From the NCBI GenBank assembly GCA_000733415.1, contig KL662191.1, forward strand, positions 2,257,020-2,321,019: a stretch of DNA of 64,000 nt, written 5' to 3'. The position numbers and the translations under genes are program-made. Positions 18,360-27,400 of the stretch are shown here, piece by piece; the first letter of the stretch is position 1, and every line of letters begins with the position of its first letter. Origin of the DNA: [Leptolyngbya] sp. JSC-1. GTDB taxonomy: Bacteria; Cyanobacteriota; Cyanobacteriia; Elainellales; Elainellaceae. Below the pieces are notes generated by a model. It was not told the origin of the DNA and did not search any database. It saw only the letters and a program-made list of their open reading frames with translations.

Positions 18360-18604
18360 TCAGCGGAAAGGAGGATCTTCATTAATGTACCGCCCCGATG
18401 TCACTATTCACTGTGGCAGGACTTATGCAGCTCAGCAATTTCTGCCCCCCTAGCCCCAAATCTGGGGGGGAAACAGATTGGAAGTCCTCCAGATTTGGGG
18501 GATTATAGCCCTGTGGGCATCCTAGAAAAGGGGGCGAATGGGTAAATCCTGTGTGGAATGAATTCAGCCTTGGCGATTTCAACAAAAACTCAGAGATACC
18601 TGAA

Positions 18605-18633
18605 CAAAAAAGCCGGGGAGCCATGCCCCGACT
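18605..18633 (-). terminator. rho-independent terminator of tal
   Basis: Read on the minus strand, GTCGGGG and CCCCGGC form a 7-bp stem (one G-T pair) around CATGGCT, followed by TTTTTT. It begins 57 bp after the transaldolase stop codon. Upstream, 18430-18540 contains CCCC/GGGG-rich palindromic DNA like that in the mobile repeats. Confidence 0.8.
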
Positions 18634-18689
18634 CAAGATGTAGATGCAAAGGTCAAACTTGAACACTTGAGTGCAAACGAGCTACCCGA

Positions 18690-19874
18690 TTAAACCGCCT
18701 GCACCACCTGCCGCAAAACGGCTCCTAAACCAGCTCCCATCTCTTCTGGCGTGATTTTGCCGTCTTTGTTGACATCCAGCGCATCAAACACAGCGTCGGT
18801 GCCCAGCCACTCTTCGCGGGTAATGAAGCCATCGCCATCCAGGTCATAGATGTGAAACATGCCTTCTGCCGCCTGACTCAGGGTTTCGCCGGTACCCAAG
18901 CGGGACAACCGAGTCGCTAGGAAGGTTTCTAGGGTTTCCAATGCTTTGGTGAAGCCCTTGATGCCCTCATCCAGCTTTTCCGAGGCCATCCGGTCAGCGG
19001 CATGCATTTGGTCAAAGGTGGCTTTATCCATCGAGATTTTCTCAATTTCCATTGAGGCTGCCTTGTCTGGATCGAGCTTGCGTATCAGTTCGCCGGTGGT
19101 GGACTGCAACTCACCCAACAGGGCCGGAGAAATCGTCAGCAGATCGCAGCCCGCCAGTTCGATAATTTCGCTAATGTTGCGGAAGCTGGCTCCCATCACC
19201 TCGGTTTTGTAGCCAAATTTCTTGTAGTAGTTGTAGATGCTCGTCACCGACTGCACACCCGGATCTTCTGCCCCCATATAATCCTTGCCAGTTTCTTTCT
19301 TGTACCAATCCAAAATCCGACCTACAAAGGGCGAAATTAGCGTCACGCCGGCCTCGGCGCAAGCAATTGCCTGATGGATACCAAACAGCAGCGTCAAGTT
19401 GCAGTGAATGCCCTCTTTTTCCAGCACTTCAGCCGCTTTGATGCCTTCCCAGGTCGAGGCAATTTTGATCAAAATCCGCTCGCGAGACACGCCAGCCGCT
19501 TCGTACTGGGCGATCAACGACCGCGCCTTTTCGAGCGTGGCTTCCGTATCGTAGGAGAGGCGAGCATCAACTTCGGTAGATACCCGCTTCGGCACGATTT
19601 CCAGAATCTTTAAGCCAAAGGCAACCGCGAGCCGGTCAAAGGCCAGCGTCACAATTTCCTGATCCGAAGCCCCCGACCCCGCATCCTTCTGGGCCTGTTT
19701 CAGCGTTTCATCTACAATTTCCTGATACTCAGGCATCTGAGCCGCTGCGGTAATCAGCGAGGGGTTGGTGGTGGCATCGCGGGGGGTAAACTTTTGAATC
19801 GCCTGAATGTCGCCCGTATCCGCGACAACGACCGTCATCTCCCGCAGTTGCTCTAACAAATTCTTCTCAGCCAT
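18690..19874 (-). CDS. tal: transaldolase with C-terminal EF-hand pair
   Basis: This is a 394-residue protein from the chosen ATG, which is preceded by AAGGA at 7-bp spacing. A longer frame to 19928 lacks a good site and adds 18 unconserved residues. Transaldolase moves a dihydroxyacetone unit between sugar phosphates in the pentose phosphate pathway. The TalB barrel covers about 1-325, with TTNPSL near residue 35 and the Schiff-base lysine in ILIKIASTWEG near residue 133. The C-terminal 65 residues contain two EF-hand loops, DLDGDGFITREE and DVNKDGKITPEE, with all calcium ligands present. EF-hand fused TalB is typical of cyanobacteria and suggests calcium modulation, which is inference. Confidence 0.95.
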   Translation of the reverse strand: MAEKNLLEQLREMTVVVADTGDIQAIQKFTPRDATTNPSLITAAAQMPEYQEIVDETLKQAQKDAGSGASDQEIVTLAFDRLAVAFGLKILEIVPKRVSTEVDARLSYDTEATLEKARSLIAQYEAAGVSRERILIKIASTWEGIKAAEVLEKEGIHCNLTLLFGIHQAIACAEAGVTLISPFVGRILDWYKKETGKDYMGAEDPGVQSVTSIYNYYKKFGYKTEVMGASFRNISEIIELAGCDLLTISPALLGELQSTTGELIRKLDPDKAASMEIEKISMDKATFDQMHAADRMASEKLDEGIKGFTKALETLETFLATRLSRLGTGETLSQAAEGMFHIYDLDGDGFITREEWLGTDAVFDALDVNKDGKITPEEMGAGLGAVLRQVVQAV

Positions 19875-19928
19875 CGGTTTATCCTTCGTTGTTTGCTTAG
19901 GCGGCGAAGCGTGATTTTGGACTAGCAA

Positions 19929-20464
19929 ATGCTGATCGCAATATCCAAAATCAATCGATTTTCGATCTAGTTTTTCAGTCTGTTTTTGGTTTGGCCAGCG
20001 GAGCCTGCATCAGACGGCAGCATCCACTCAGCCCCAGTGCCATCCTATCGCTGGATTCCGAACATCTCCTGCTTCTTTGTAAAGATTTCGGGATTCTGCA
20101 TTGTCTCAAACACTTGCACCCAGATTGACCAGCTCCCGAATAGGGGTATTCGTGTACTTCGTTGCCTGACTTGCCCGCAGATGAATCGCGGGCTAATGAA
20201 GCAAGTCCACCTTAATTTCCCGGTAAACCCTCCCGGTAAACCCTCGTTTCCTTCAGCGTAATGTCTAACATCGCCTCTATCTCCCGATGACTCAAACTTT
20301 ACGCGCTACGCACATGCTGCGCGAACAAATCGGTACGTCACGATCGTGGTAACCAATTCTATTATGGCGCGACGGGCCGGTTCAGGCACCTCCTGACGAG
20401 TTATGCTTAACAAATACCGATACGTTCTCATTTATCTCATTTAATTGACTACTCGGTATTTCGC
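19929..20464. other. intergenic region downstream of decay zone
   Basis: This is about 540 bp without a convincing gene. It contains a 13-bp direct repeat CCCGGTAAACCCT (about 20220-20245) and a small hairpin GCCCGC...GCGGGC near 20173-20193. The tal promoter should lie at its left end, but I cannot point to it. Confidence 0.35.
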
Positions 20465-20677
20465 ATGCCCAATTTCCCATCCTTTGCTCATGAGTTGAAA
20501 TGGAGCCTGGGCATTGGTGCAGCAACGACGTTTTTGATCCTGGTGATGAATCACTGGATAGAGCCTGCATTACCCGAAGCACTGCGGGCTGCCAATCAAG
20601 ATGGTGGGATATGGCGACCTCAGTGCCTTTGGCAGAGCCTTTCGCAAAAAATTTGGCGCGAGTCCCAGGAATTATAA
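20465..20677 (+). CDS. hypothetical small membrane protein or gene remnant
   Basis: This is a 70-residue frame with one likely membrane segment (WSLGIGAATTFLILVMNHWI, about 13-32). I do not recognise the family, and there is no clear ribosome binding site. The 3' end shares the short stretch GTCCCAGG and ATTATAAAT with the 3' end of the Uma2 gene 900 bp downstream. The frame may therefore be a chimeric remnant rather than a working gene. Confidence 0.3.
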   Translation: MPNFPSFAHELKWSLGIGAATTFLILVMNHWIEPALPEALRAANQDGGIWRPQCLWQSLSQKIWRESQEL

Positions 20678-20728
20678 ATTGGCGAGTCAATCGGGTTGTT
20701 AAGAAACTGTGTTGTCAACAAAGGTGTA

Positions 20729-20835
20729 GATCCCCCTAAATCCCCCTATGCCCAAAGGGTAGGCTTCGCCAACAAAAGGGGGACTTCAGTCTTTTGGCTC
20801 GGTTCCCTCCTTTTTAAGGAGGGTTAGGGAGGATC
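20729..20835. repeat. GATCCCCC palindromic repeat, intergenic copy
   Basis: GATCCCCCTAAATCCCCCT at the left and GGAGGGTTAGGGAGGATC at the right form inverted ends of a 107-bp element whose middle reads AAGGGGGACTTCAG. The same element type occurs inside PKS2 (59434), inside the receptor remnant (21965), and nested in the larger mobile repeats. Confidence 0.7.
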
Positions 20836-20939
20836 TAGACTCAGAGCGCAGTTTAGCGATCTTTGTACTCGTTTAAAACACTCTCCAAAGGTGAGCTGCA
20901 TCTAAAATTGAGTTAGGGCACTCTTCAGTCAACCTGTTT

Positions 20940-21602
20940 TTGCCTATGGTTCGCTTGCTGCAAAACCCCTCCGAGCAACAAAACACTCAACGGGTTGTGC
21001 TGTACAACATTAGTTGGCACACCTATCAGACGCTACTGGCAGAGATGGGAGATCATCGATCGTCTCGGCTTGCCTACGATCGTGGAGTGCTGGAAATTAC
21101 GATGCCATCTGATCTACACGAATTCATTAAACGCCTGCTTGAGAGAATTGTGACAACGCTAACCGAAGAGTTGAACTTGAAGGTGCGAAGTGTGGGTTCC
21201 GTAACGCTCGATCGAGAAGACTTGGCGCGAGGAGTAGAACCCGACTCAGGATTTTACATTCAAAATGCTAGCTGCATTCGGGGCAGAAAACTAGATTTAG
21301 TCAATAACCCAGCCCCCGATCTGGTTGTAGCAGTAGACATCACCAGTTCTTCCACTCGTCGGTTGCCAATTTACAAAGCTTTGCAGGTTCCTGAAGTCTG
21401 GCGATATACAGCACGGGGCATTGAAATCAAACAGCTTCAGGATGACAACTACGTGCACTGTGAATTTAGCGCCACCTTTCCAATGGTTGCTGTAGCCGAT
21501 CTGTAACGATTTGTGGAAGAGGGCAATGACACAGACGATGATAATACGGTGATTCGATCGCTACGATCATGGATTCGGGAACGTCAGTCCCAGGGATTAT
21601 AA
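20940..21602 (+). pseudogene. Uma2-family (DUF820) gene with an in-frame stop codon
   Basis: The first 188 residues form a nearly complete Uma2-family protein, a PD-(D/E)XK nuclease-like fold that is very abundant in cyanobacteria. Visible motifs include SRLAYDRGVLEITMPS, the catalytic-type EPDSGFYI and PDLVVAVDITSSST, and KALQVPEVWRY. A TAA at 21504-21506 ends the frame, but the same frame continues with RFVEEGND...NTVIRSLRSWIRER to a second stop at 21600-21602. That matches the usual Uma2 C-terminal helix. The gene therefore seems to have suffered one nonsense mutation that removes about 31 residues. The truncated protein could still fold. The biological role of the family is not established. 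Confidence 0.75.
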
Positions 21603-21720
21603 ATCACTAAAAAATTCCGTTTGAGCAGACAAAAAACTCCGTTTGGGCAGAGTGGCGATCGTCTATTCCCTCCTAAACCTGGTAGATTTCTGAGAACTTC
21701 TCTCAATAGCTAGGAATTAC

Positions 21721-22296
21721 GTGGTGTCAGGAGTATTTGTGGATCGTGTTCGTCTGGGGCTAGTTGCCGTCAGTGCTTTGTCTGTTCTTGCTGTTTTGCC
21801 CGCTCAAGCAGAAACCCGTGAGGATTCTGTTTCGTTGTCACAAGGTTCTACCTCACTTCAACCTTCTCTGACCTCACCCCAACCTTCTCTTGATCAAGGA
21901 GAGGGCGCAGAAGTGGAGGCTGGCTTCCTCACTAACCAAGACCATTCGGGGTCAACAGAGCGAAGATCCCCCCTAGCCCCCCTTACCGAAAGGGGGGAAC
22001 TAAGCTGGGAAGGGGTTGGAGTCTCCCTTCCTAAGGGAAATTTAGGAGGATCGCTCCTCAATCAACCTGCGACAACGATCGCAGACTGGATCGCCCAAAT
22101 CGAAGCGTCGCTCGTGCAAATTACGGGAGTGCGAGTAGAGGATGAGGCGGGCTTGCAGGTCATACTGGAAACGGCAGAGGGTTCTCTGGACGTGCCGGAA
22201 ACGCGATCGATCGATAATGCCCTGATTGCGGATATTCCTAACGCCACCATTGCCGAAGAATTCTCTCAAGCAAACTTACCGCCCCACACCATCTGA
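21721..22296 (+). pseudogene. truncated TonB-dependent receptor (signal peptide and AMIN/STN part only)
   Basis: This 191-residue remnant starts at GTG. It has a signal peptide (LGLVAVSALSVLAVLPAQA) and then a linker. From about residue 125 it has the N-terminal domain typical of cyanobacterial siderophore receptors: TIADWIAQIEASLVQITGVR, GLQVILETAEGSL and NALIADIPNA...EEFSQAN. The plug and beta-barrel are absent: homology stops at SQAN (about 22272) and the frame closes with PPHTI. The linker contains an in-frame GATCCCCC palindromic repeat. An intact receptor lies at 40927-43509. After the break (22297-22500) I recognise nothing. Confidence 0.75.
21965..22052. repeat. GATCCCCC palindromic repeat inside receptor remnant
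   Basis: GATCCCCCCTAGCCCCCCTTA and GGGAAATTTAGGAGGATC are the imperfect inverted ends of this 88-bp insertion. It is translated as RSPLAPLTERGELSW... without introducing a stop. Confidence 0.65.
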
Positions 22297-22500
22297 TGCT
22301 TTTGAGAATACGTCACCTTGCCGACCCGCGCATAGCACCGCTCATCTTCTGAGCGCACCCAATGCGCCACTTTCCTGGGCAACTCCCCCGACCCATCCAT
22401 CAAAATCGATCGCAGCACCTCCACCTTGACCCACAGCCATACCTCCAAGGATTGCTGCTCCGATGAATACAGACACTATCAAAATCAGCTTATTTGCAAG

Positions 22501-24303
22501 CTACTGAAAATTGCCGCTGCTAATCGCATTCACCTGCGTCCATCTCAGAATCGTCAGGACATCATCGGTAGCTGTAATCTTGATTACTGCATCGGTACCC
22601 ACCTGCTCCAAACTCAGATCGGCAGCAGTGAGTGCTCCGGTAAAATCACTGTTAAATCCGCTTAAATTGATCTTGTCATTGCTGCCAAATCCAAAAATAG
22701 TGGTGTCTCCTTCACCTGGGCTTAACGTCCAGGTGTCGATGCCGCTGCCTGCGTAGATTGTATCGTTTCCAACTGAGGTAATTGAATTATTTCCCTCACC
22801 CAAGTAGATTGTATTTGTTCCAGTGCCAGCATGAATCACATCATCTCCTGCACCGGCATAGATTAAATCATCACCGGCTCCAGTTATAACTGTGTTCGCA
22901 CCGTCGCCAGCATAGATAGTTGTATTGCCCTGCACAGCGTTCAGCGTGTCGTCACCGGCTCCGGCATAGATAGTTGTTGTTCCATTACTAACAGCGACAA
23001 AATTGGTTCCTTCTCCGGCGTATACTATGCCGCTACCGATGCTGATAATATCATTGCCAGATCCAGTATATATGGTTTGATTCACACCGCGAGCCGTAAT
23101 TGTGTTATTTCCTTCTCCTGCTAGGATGAGATTATTGTCTCCGCCAATTTGGAACAAATCGTCCTGATCACTACCAGAGAAGGTGGAATCACCGCCCGGA
23201 AAGGTCGTCACCGTATCGGCAGGCTGAATTTTACCGAACAGTCCATCACCAGCATTGGGACCCGTATCGGGGCCAGCGGCATAGTAGAGATGGTTGGTTT
23301 CACCGAGACTGGCACCGTTGCCAAAAAGAATTCCCCAGATGCCAGGAATCGCGATTGGGTCACCTTTGGGGTCCTCCAAGTAACCTAACGGTTGGCGCGT
23401 GGTTTGATCAAAGGCAACAATCGTCCCATCGCCAAAGTTCGTCACCAGCAACGCATTGCTAAATTCACCGAAATCTGCCGGAGCAATGGCCAATCCCCAC
23501 GGTGCATTCAGCAAGCCCCCATCGTCCCAAGTGGCGATCAGGTTACCGTCAAAATCAAATTGTGCTAGTTTCCCCAACCCAGGACCAACCAATTCATCTC
23601 CAGGAACATCGGGCAGCGGTTGGGCATAGGTGACGTAGAGAGAATCGCCCAGGGTTTGAATATTATAGGCGGCGTATCCTTCTGCTGCAAACGGATTCGT
23701 GAATTGAACTTGGTTACTAATATCCTGAAAGTTGCCGTCGTAGACCTGGATGCTGGGCGTGTCATCAAAATCTACAGCGTAGAGGCGGTTGTTTTGCTCA
23801 AAATCGGTGATGGCGACCCCATAATAAATTGCTGAACCAAATTGATTGATCACGATCTCGGCTTCAGATGGCCAGTCAAATGTACCGTCTGGATTTTTGC
23901 GCTCTGTCCAGGCGGTAATACTGCCATCGGTGGTGACAAAAATAAATTTGCTGGCAGCCGTGATTTCGCCATTGGGATGATCTTGGGTAATCACAAACTC
24001 ATTGGAACCATTGAAGACCTGTCCGGTGGGTCCAGAGACCTCAAAAGGATTTCCGGGCGCAAAAGGAATATCCACAACTTTGAGGTCATCCTGGTAGATT
24101 GGTATGCCCCTAACATCACCTACATATTCAGTAACGGTTCCGGTAGCGCTATTGTTGACCCAAAAGTGACCGCCAAACCCTGCTGGCCGGATCGCAATTC
24201 CCCAGGCTAATTGAACATAGGGATCAAGGAGTTGGGGATCGTAATTGGGATCATTGGAGACAAGCGTTGTCTCAAGGTAGCCTGATTGAGCTGTGGAAGT
24301 CAT
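22501..24303 (-). CDS. TIGR03118-type beta-propeller protein with RTX repeats
   Basis: This is a 600-residue probably exported protein of unknown function. Residues about 8-370 resemble the TIGR03118 family (QLAWGIAIRP, FGGHFWVNNSATGTVTEY, PWGLAIAP, GIWGILFGNG), thought to form an NHL-like beta-propeller. Residues about 385-530 are glycine/asparagine/aspartate-rich RTX-like repeats such as YAGAGDDTL, YAGDGANTV and YTGSGNDII. The C-terminal 60 residues form the TIFGFGSNDKINLSGF-type terminal domain shared by the other RTX proteins in this window. There is no signal peptide, consistent with type I secretion. AAAGGAA 10 bp before the ATG is a fair ribosome binding site. It follows the Calx-beta gene by 105 bp and may be its operon partner. 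Confidence 0.8.
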   Translation of the reverse strand: MTSTAQSGYLETTLVSNDPNYDPQLLDPYVQLAWGIAIRPAGFGGHFWVNNSATGTVTEYVGDVRGIPIYQDDLKVVDIPFAPGNPFEVSGPTGQVFNGSNEFVITQDHPNGEITAASKFIFVTTDGSITAWTERKNPDGTFDWPSEAEIVINQFGSAIYYGVAITDFEQNNRLYAVDFDDTPSIQVYDGNFQDISNQVQFTNPFAAEGYAAYNIQTLGDSLYVTYAQPLPDVPGDELVGPGLGKLAQFDFDGNLIATWDDGGLLNAPWGLAIAPADFGEFSNALLVTNFGDGTIVAFDQTTRQPLGYLEDPKGDPIAIPGIWGILFGNGASLGETNHLYYAAGPDTGPNAGDGLFGKIQPADTVTTFPGGDSTFSGSDQDDLFQIGGDNNLILAGEGNNTITARGVNQTIYTGSGNDIISIGSGIVYAGEGTNFVAVSNGTTTIYAGAGDDTLNAVQGNTTIYAGDGANTVITGAGDDLIYAGAGDDVIHAGTGTNTIYLGEGNNSITSVGNDTIYAGSGIDTWTLSPGEGDTTIFGFGSNDKINLSGFNSDFTGALTAADLSLEQVGTDAVIKITATDDVLTILRWTQVNAISSGNFQ

Positions 24304-24359
24304 AGTTGATTATTCCTTTCGTTGGTTGAACGAGTTTCGGTAAAGGTAGAGAAGGAGTC

Positions 24360-24398
24360 GGGGAAGAACTGCTGAATTGCTTCAGTCTGTCCTTCCCC
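24360..24398 (-). terminator. hairpin between Calx-beta and propeller genes
   Basis: GGGGAAG and CTTCCCC pair around an inner CTGAA/TTCAG stem. No T-run follows on the minus strand. It may be an attenuating or mRNA-stabilising hairpin rather than a full terminator, located just after the 24409 stop codon. Confidence 0.4.
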
Positions 24399-24408
24399 AC
24401 AGCATTCA

Positions 24409-27400
24409 CTATGCCACCACTGTCGTTCTCACCGAGAACACCGCATCGTTGAAGTCGAGGTCGAACCCGCGAGAATCTTCAAACGAATAGCTGTTGCTCG
24501 ATTTTCTGACGTGATCCAGCCCGGTTGGGTTGGCGGCTGCGAAGTCAAAGAAGACATCCTTGCTGCCACTGATGCCCTGCTCCACACTGCCATCTGCCAC
24601 AATGAATGGAGCATAGAGAGCACCACCCTTCAGGTTAGCGACCACAGGCTCTGTGCCGCGGATGCCAAAGCTGAAGCCATCGCCCTCGGTTTGGCTGCGC
24701 CGTAGAGCGGCTGCCGCATAGCCAGCATCTCCGGGCGCTAGGGAACTGCCCGTTAACGGATCGATCACCGTACCACTGGTGTCTTCGATGCGGTAGAAGC
24801 CAACGGCGTTATTGAACAGCGCCTCCGACTGCGGGTTACGGATCTCCACCTTGGGCATGCCGGTCAGCGGACGCAGATCCAGCAGGTCGTTAGCGGGGGC
24901 AGGCACGGGGACTGCGGTGGAATCGAGCGTGAAGTTGAGTGTGTAGGCTCCGGTATTGATGCCAGAGTTGGGGAAGATGCGACCGCTGCCCGACGCCGGC
25001 TGGTTGGGGTCGTAATTGCGGTTGCCCAACTGAGCAACGCCCACATAGTAGACTCCGTCACCGGGAGCTGTAAACTCCAAGTAAGCATCCCGACCAGATT
25101 GGAAAATCTCGCCTGGGGCAGGAGCTTCGGCGTTATAGGCCAACTCGACTCCAGAGGCATCAAAGATGCGGAGTTCGGTATCGACTCGCTGTTCACGGCT
25201 GGTTTCCGCAATGGAATAAGGTACCGAATCGACATCGAGCTTGATCGTTTCACCGGCTTTTAGCGTGATGGCATAGAGATCAACATCTTCGGAGGCATCA
25301 ACGCCACTCCGACCTGAGATTGCACCTTTAACATTCGCTTCACCATATCGCAGGGATACCACATTGGCTGTTTCGAGTGTATCGTTTCCAGCGCTTCCTG
25401 TGTCGGTCTCTTGGGCAATGGGCGGCACATCCGCGGGCGTATCTACCAGCGTAAAGGTGGCGACTCCCGCCGTTGGGCTGACTTCATAGCCAGCACCGGG
25501 TTGGAGGGTGAAGGTCGCCGTTTCTAGCTCCTCAGCCACACCATCATCGGCTACAGCAATACTGACGCTAGCGGTTGGTGACGTGATGCGGAAGGTGAAA
25601 CTCGTGTTATCGGGTGAAGCCGAAACTAGTTCACCGCCCTCAGCCGTCAAGCTCTTGGGGTTAAACTCCAGCATTTCTGGAGCAGCGATCGTCACCAGCA
25701 CTCCTTCATCAGGCGGGGGGGCACTGAGTCTGAAGTTGAGCTTGGCTACCGTTTGCTCCGATTCCACCAGCACCGCAGGCGATCCGGTGAGGCTGACCCG
25801 TACCTGCGAGTCGGGTGTATCAGCAATCGTGAACTTGACTTCACTGGCCTCTGAATTCACCGTGTAGCCAGGAGCATCGACCAGTTTGTAGGTGAAGCCT
25901 TCCAGCCCTTCAGAGGCTTCTTCTGGGGTGTAAATCAGCGGCAGTTGGGTTTCATCGAGGGCTTTGAAGCTAATGCTGGCTCCATTTTCCTTAATCTTGA
26001 TGTAGAAGCCGCTGGCATCGAAGTTTGCAGGTGGGAATTCGGCTCCTGTAATTTTGGCTTTGGTCAAGTCTAAATCGCCCAGAGCAGCGCGGGTGGGGCT
26101 GTCTACGTAGACCAATAAACCATTGGGGGGAATGTCCCCTTTGACGTTGAAGGTGAGAGTAGTTTCGGTACCTTCCGATTCCACTAGCGCGGTTTGGCTG
26201 AGGCTGAGGCTGACTTCGGGTTCGGGTCCGGTTAGGACGGCAGCCTTGGCCTGCTCGATTGTGTCGTAAACTGTGACCGGCAGCGTTGCTTCCCCACCAA
26301 TCTTGTAGCTGCTAGTTGGCAACAGCGAGAAATTGACCGTTTCGGGGCCGTCGGTTTCAATTTCCTCTTTGTTCTGCAATACAAAGGTGGCGTTGGCCTG
26401 GGGCTCAAATAAGGACAACTTAAAGCCAATCAGTTCGCCGCTGTTGCTGTAAATTGGTCCGTTGGTGTTGGCTCCGACCAGCAGCACTCGCGCATCTTTA
26501 TTGAGAAATTCGGCAATATCGGAGTCAGCTCGGATGAACACTTCTAATCCGTCTGGCGGGATTTCGCCGTCGGTTTGGAAGGAGAAAGTGAGCAAAGACT
26601 GACCACGCGCTAGCGAAGGAGCCAACGACTGTACCAGAGCTGGCACAACGATGTTATCGAAGTTGGGATTTTCAGCAGCCGGCAGCACACCGTCGAATGT
26701 TCCCACTACCGTATCCATGGTCACAGTTGGCACATTGGCGGCTGGTGTTCCTGCTGAAGGTAAGGCCGTTGGTGCAGGCTGCTCTGGATTCAGCTTGATC
26801 TCCAAATCGTATTCACCGCGGGTGTTACCGCTGCCGGTTCCAGCCTGGTTTGGATCATAGGCATTGTTGTTGGAACTGCTGACTGCAACATAGTAGGTGC
26901 CATCAGTTTCAGCCGTGTAGCTGATGAAGGAGTCCAGCTTCCGGAAGAACACCTCATCGGGCGCGCTGCCGTTGTTGTTGAGGGCCAACTCATTACCATT
27001 GGCGTCAAACAAGCGCAGCACCGTGTTGAAGCCAGTGTTGATGAAGTTGCCCAGATTAACGGCTGTAGCGTCCGTGTCGATGGTGACGGTTTCACCAGCT
27101 TTGAGGGTGAACTTGTAGAAGTCTACATCTTCGGTCGCATCCACGTTAGGATTCGCAGAGTCGAAATCAATGCGGCTCTTGATCTTGAAGGTGGGATACA
27201 AATCGCTCAGCTTGGTATCGAAAGCGTTAGCAATCGTATCATTGGGTTCTCTCACTACAGTTGCGGGTGGAGCTTGATCGGCAGTGTCTACAATCGTGAA
27301 CTGGCCTTCGATAGCATTGGGAGTCACTTGATAGGTCGGCCCATCTTGCAGCGTAAACACGGCAGTTTCTGGCCCTTCCGCTGCGCCATCGTCGGCAACC

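Noticed and set aside
18382..18666. 94-codon minus-strand frame after tal
   Set aside because: It consists of palindromic C/G-rich repeat DNA and the tal terminator region.
22266..22448. 60-codon minus-strand frame that could be a transposase fragment
   Set aside because: It needs a TTG start, has no recognisable motif, and overlaps the broken end of the receptor remnant; no IS ends were found.
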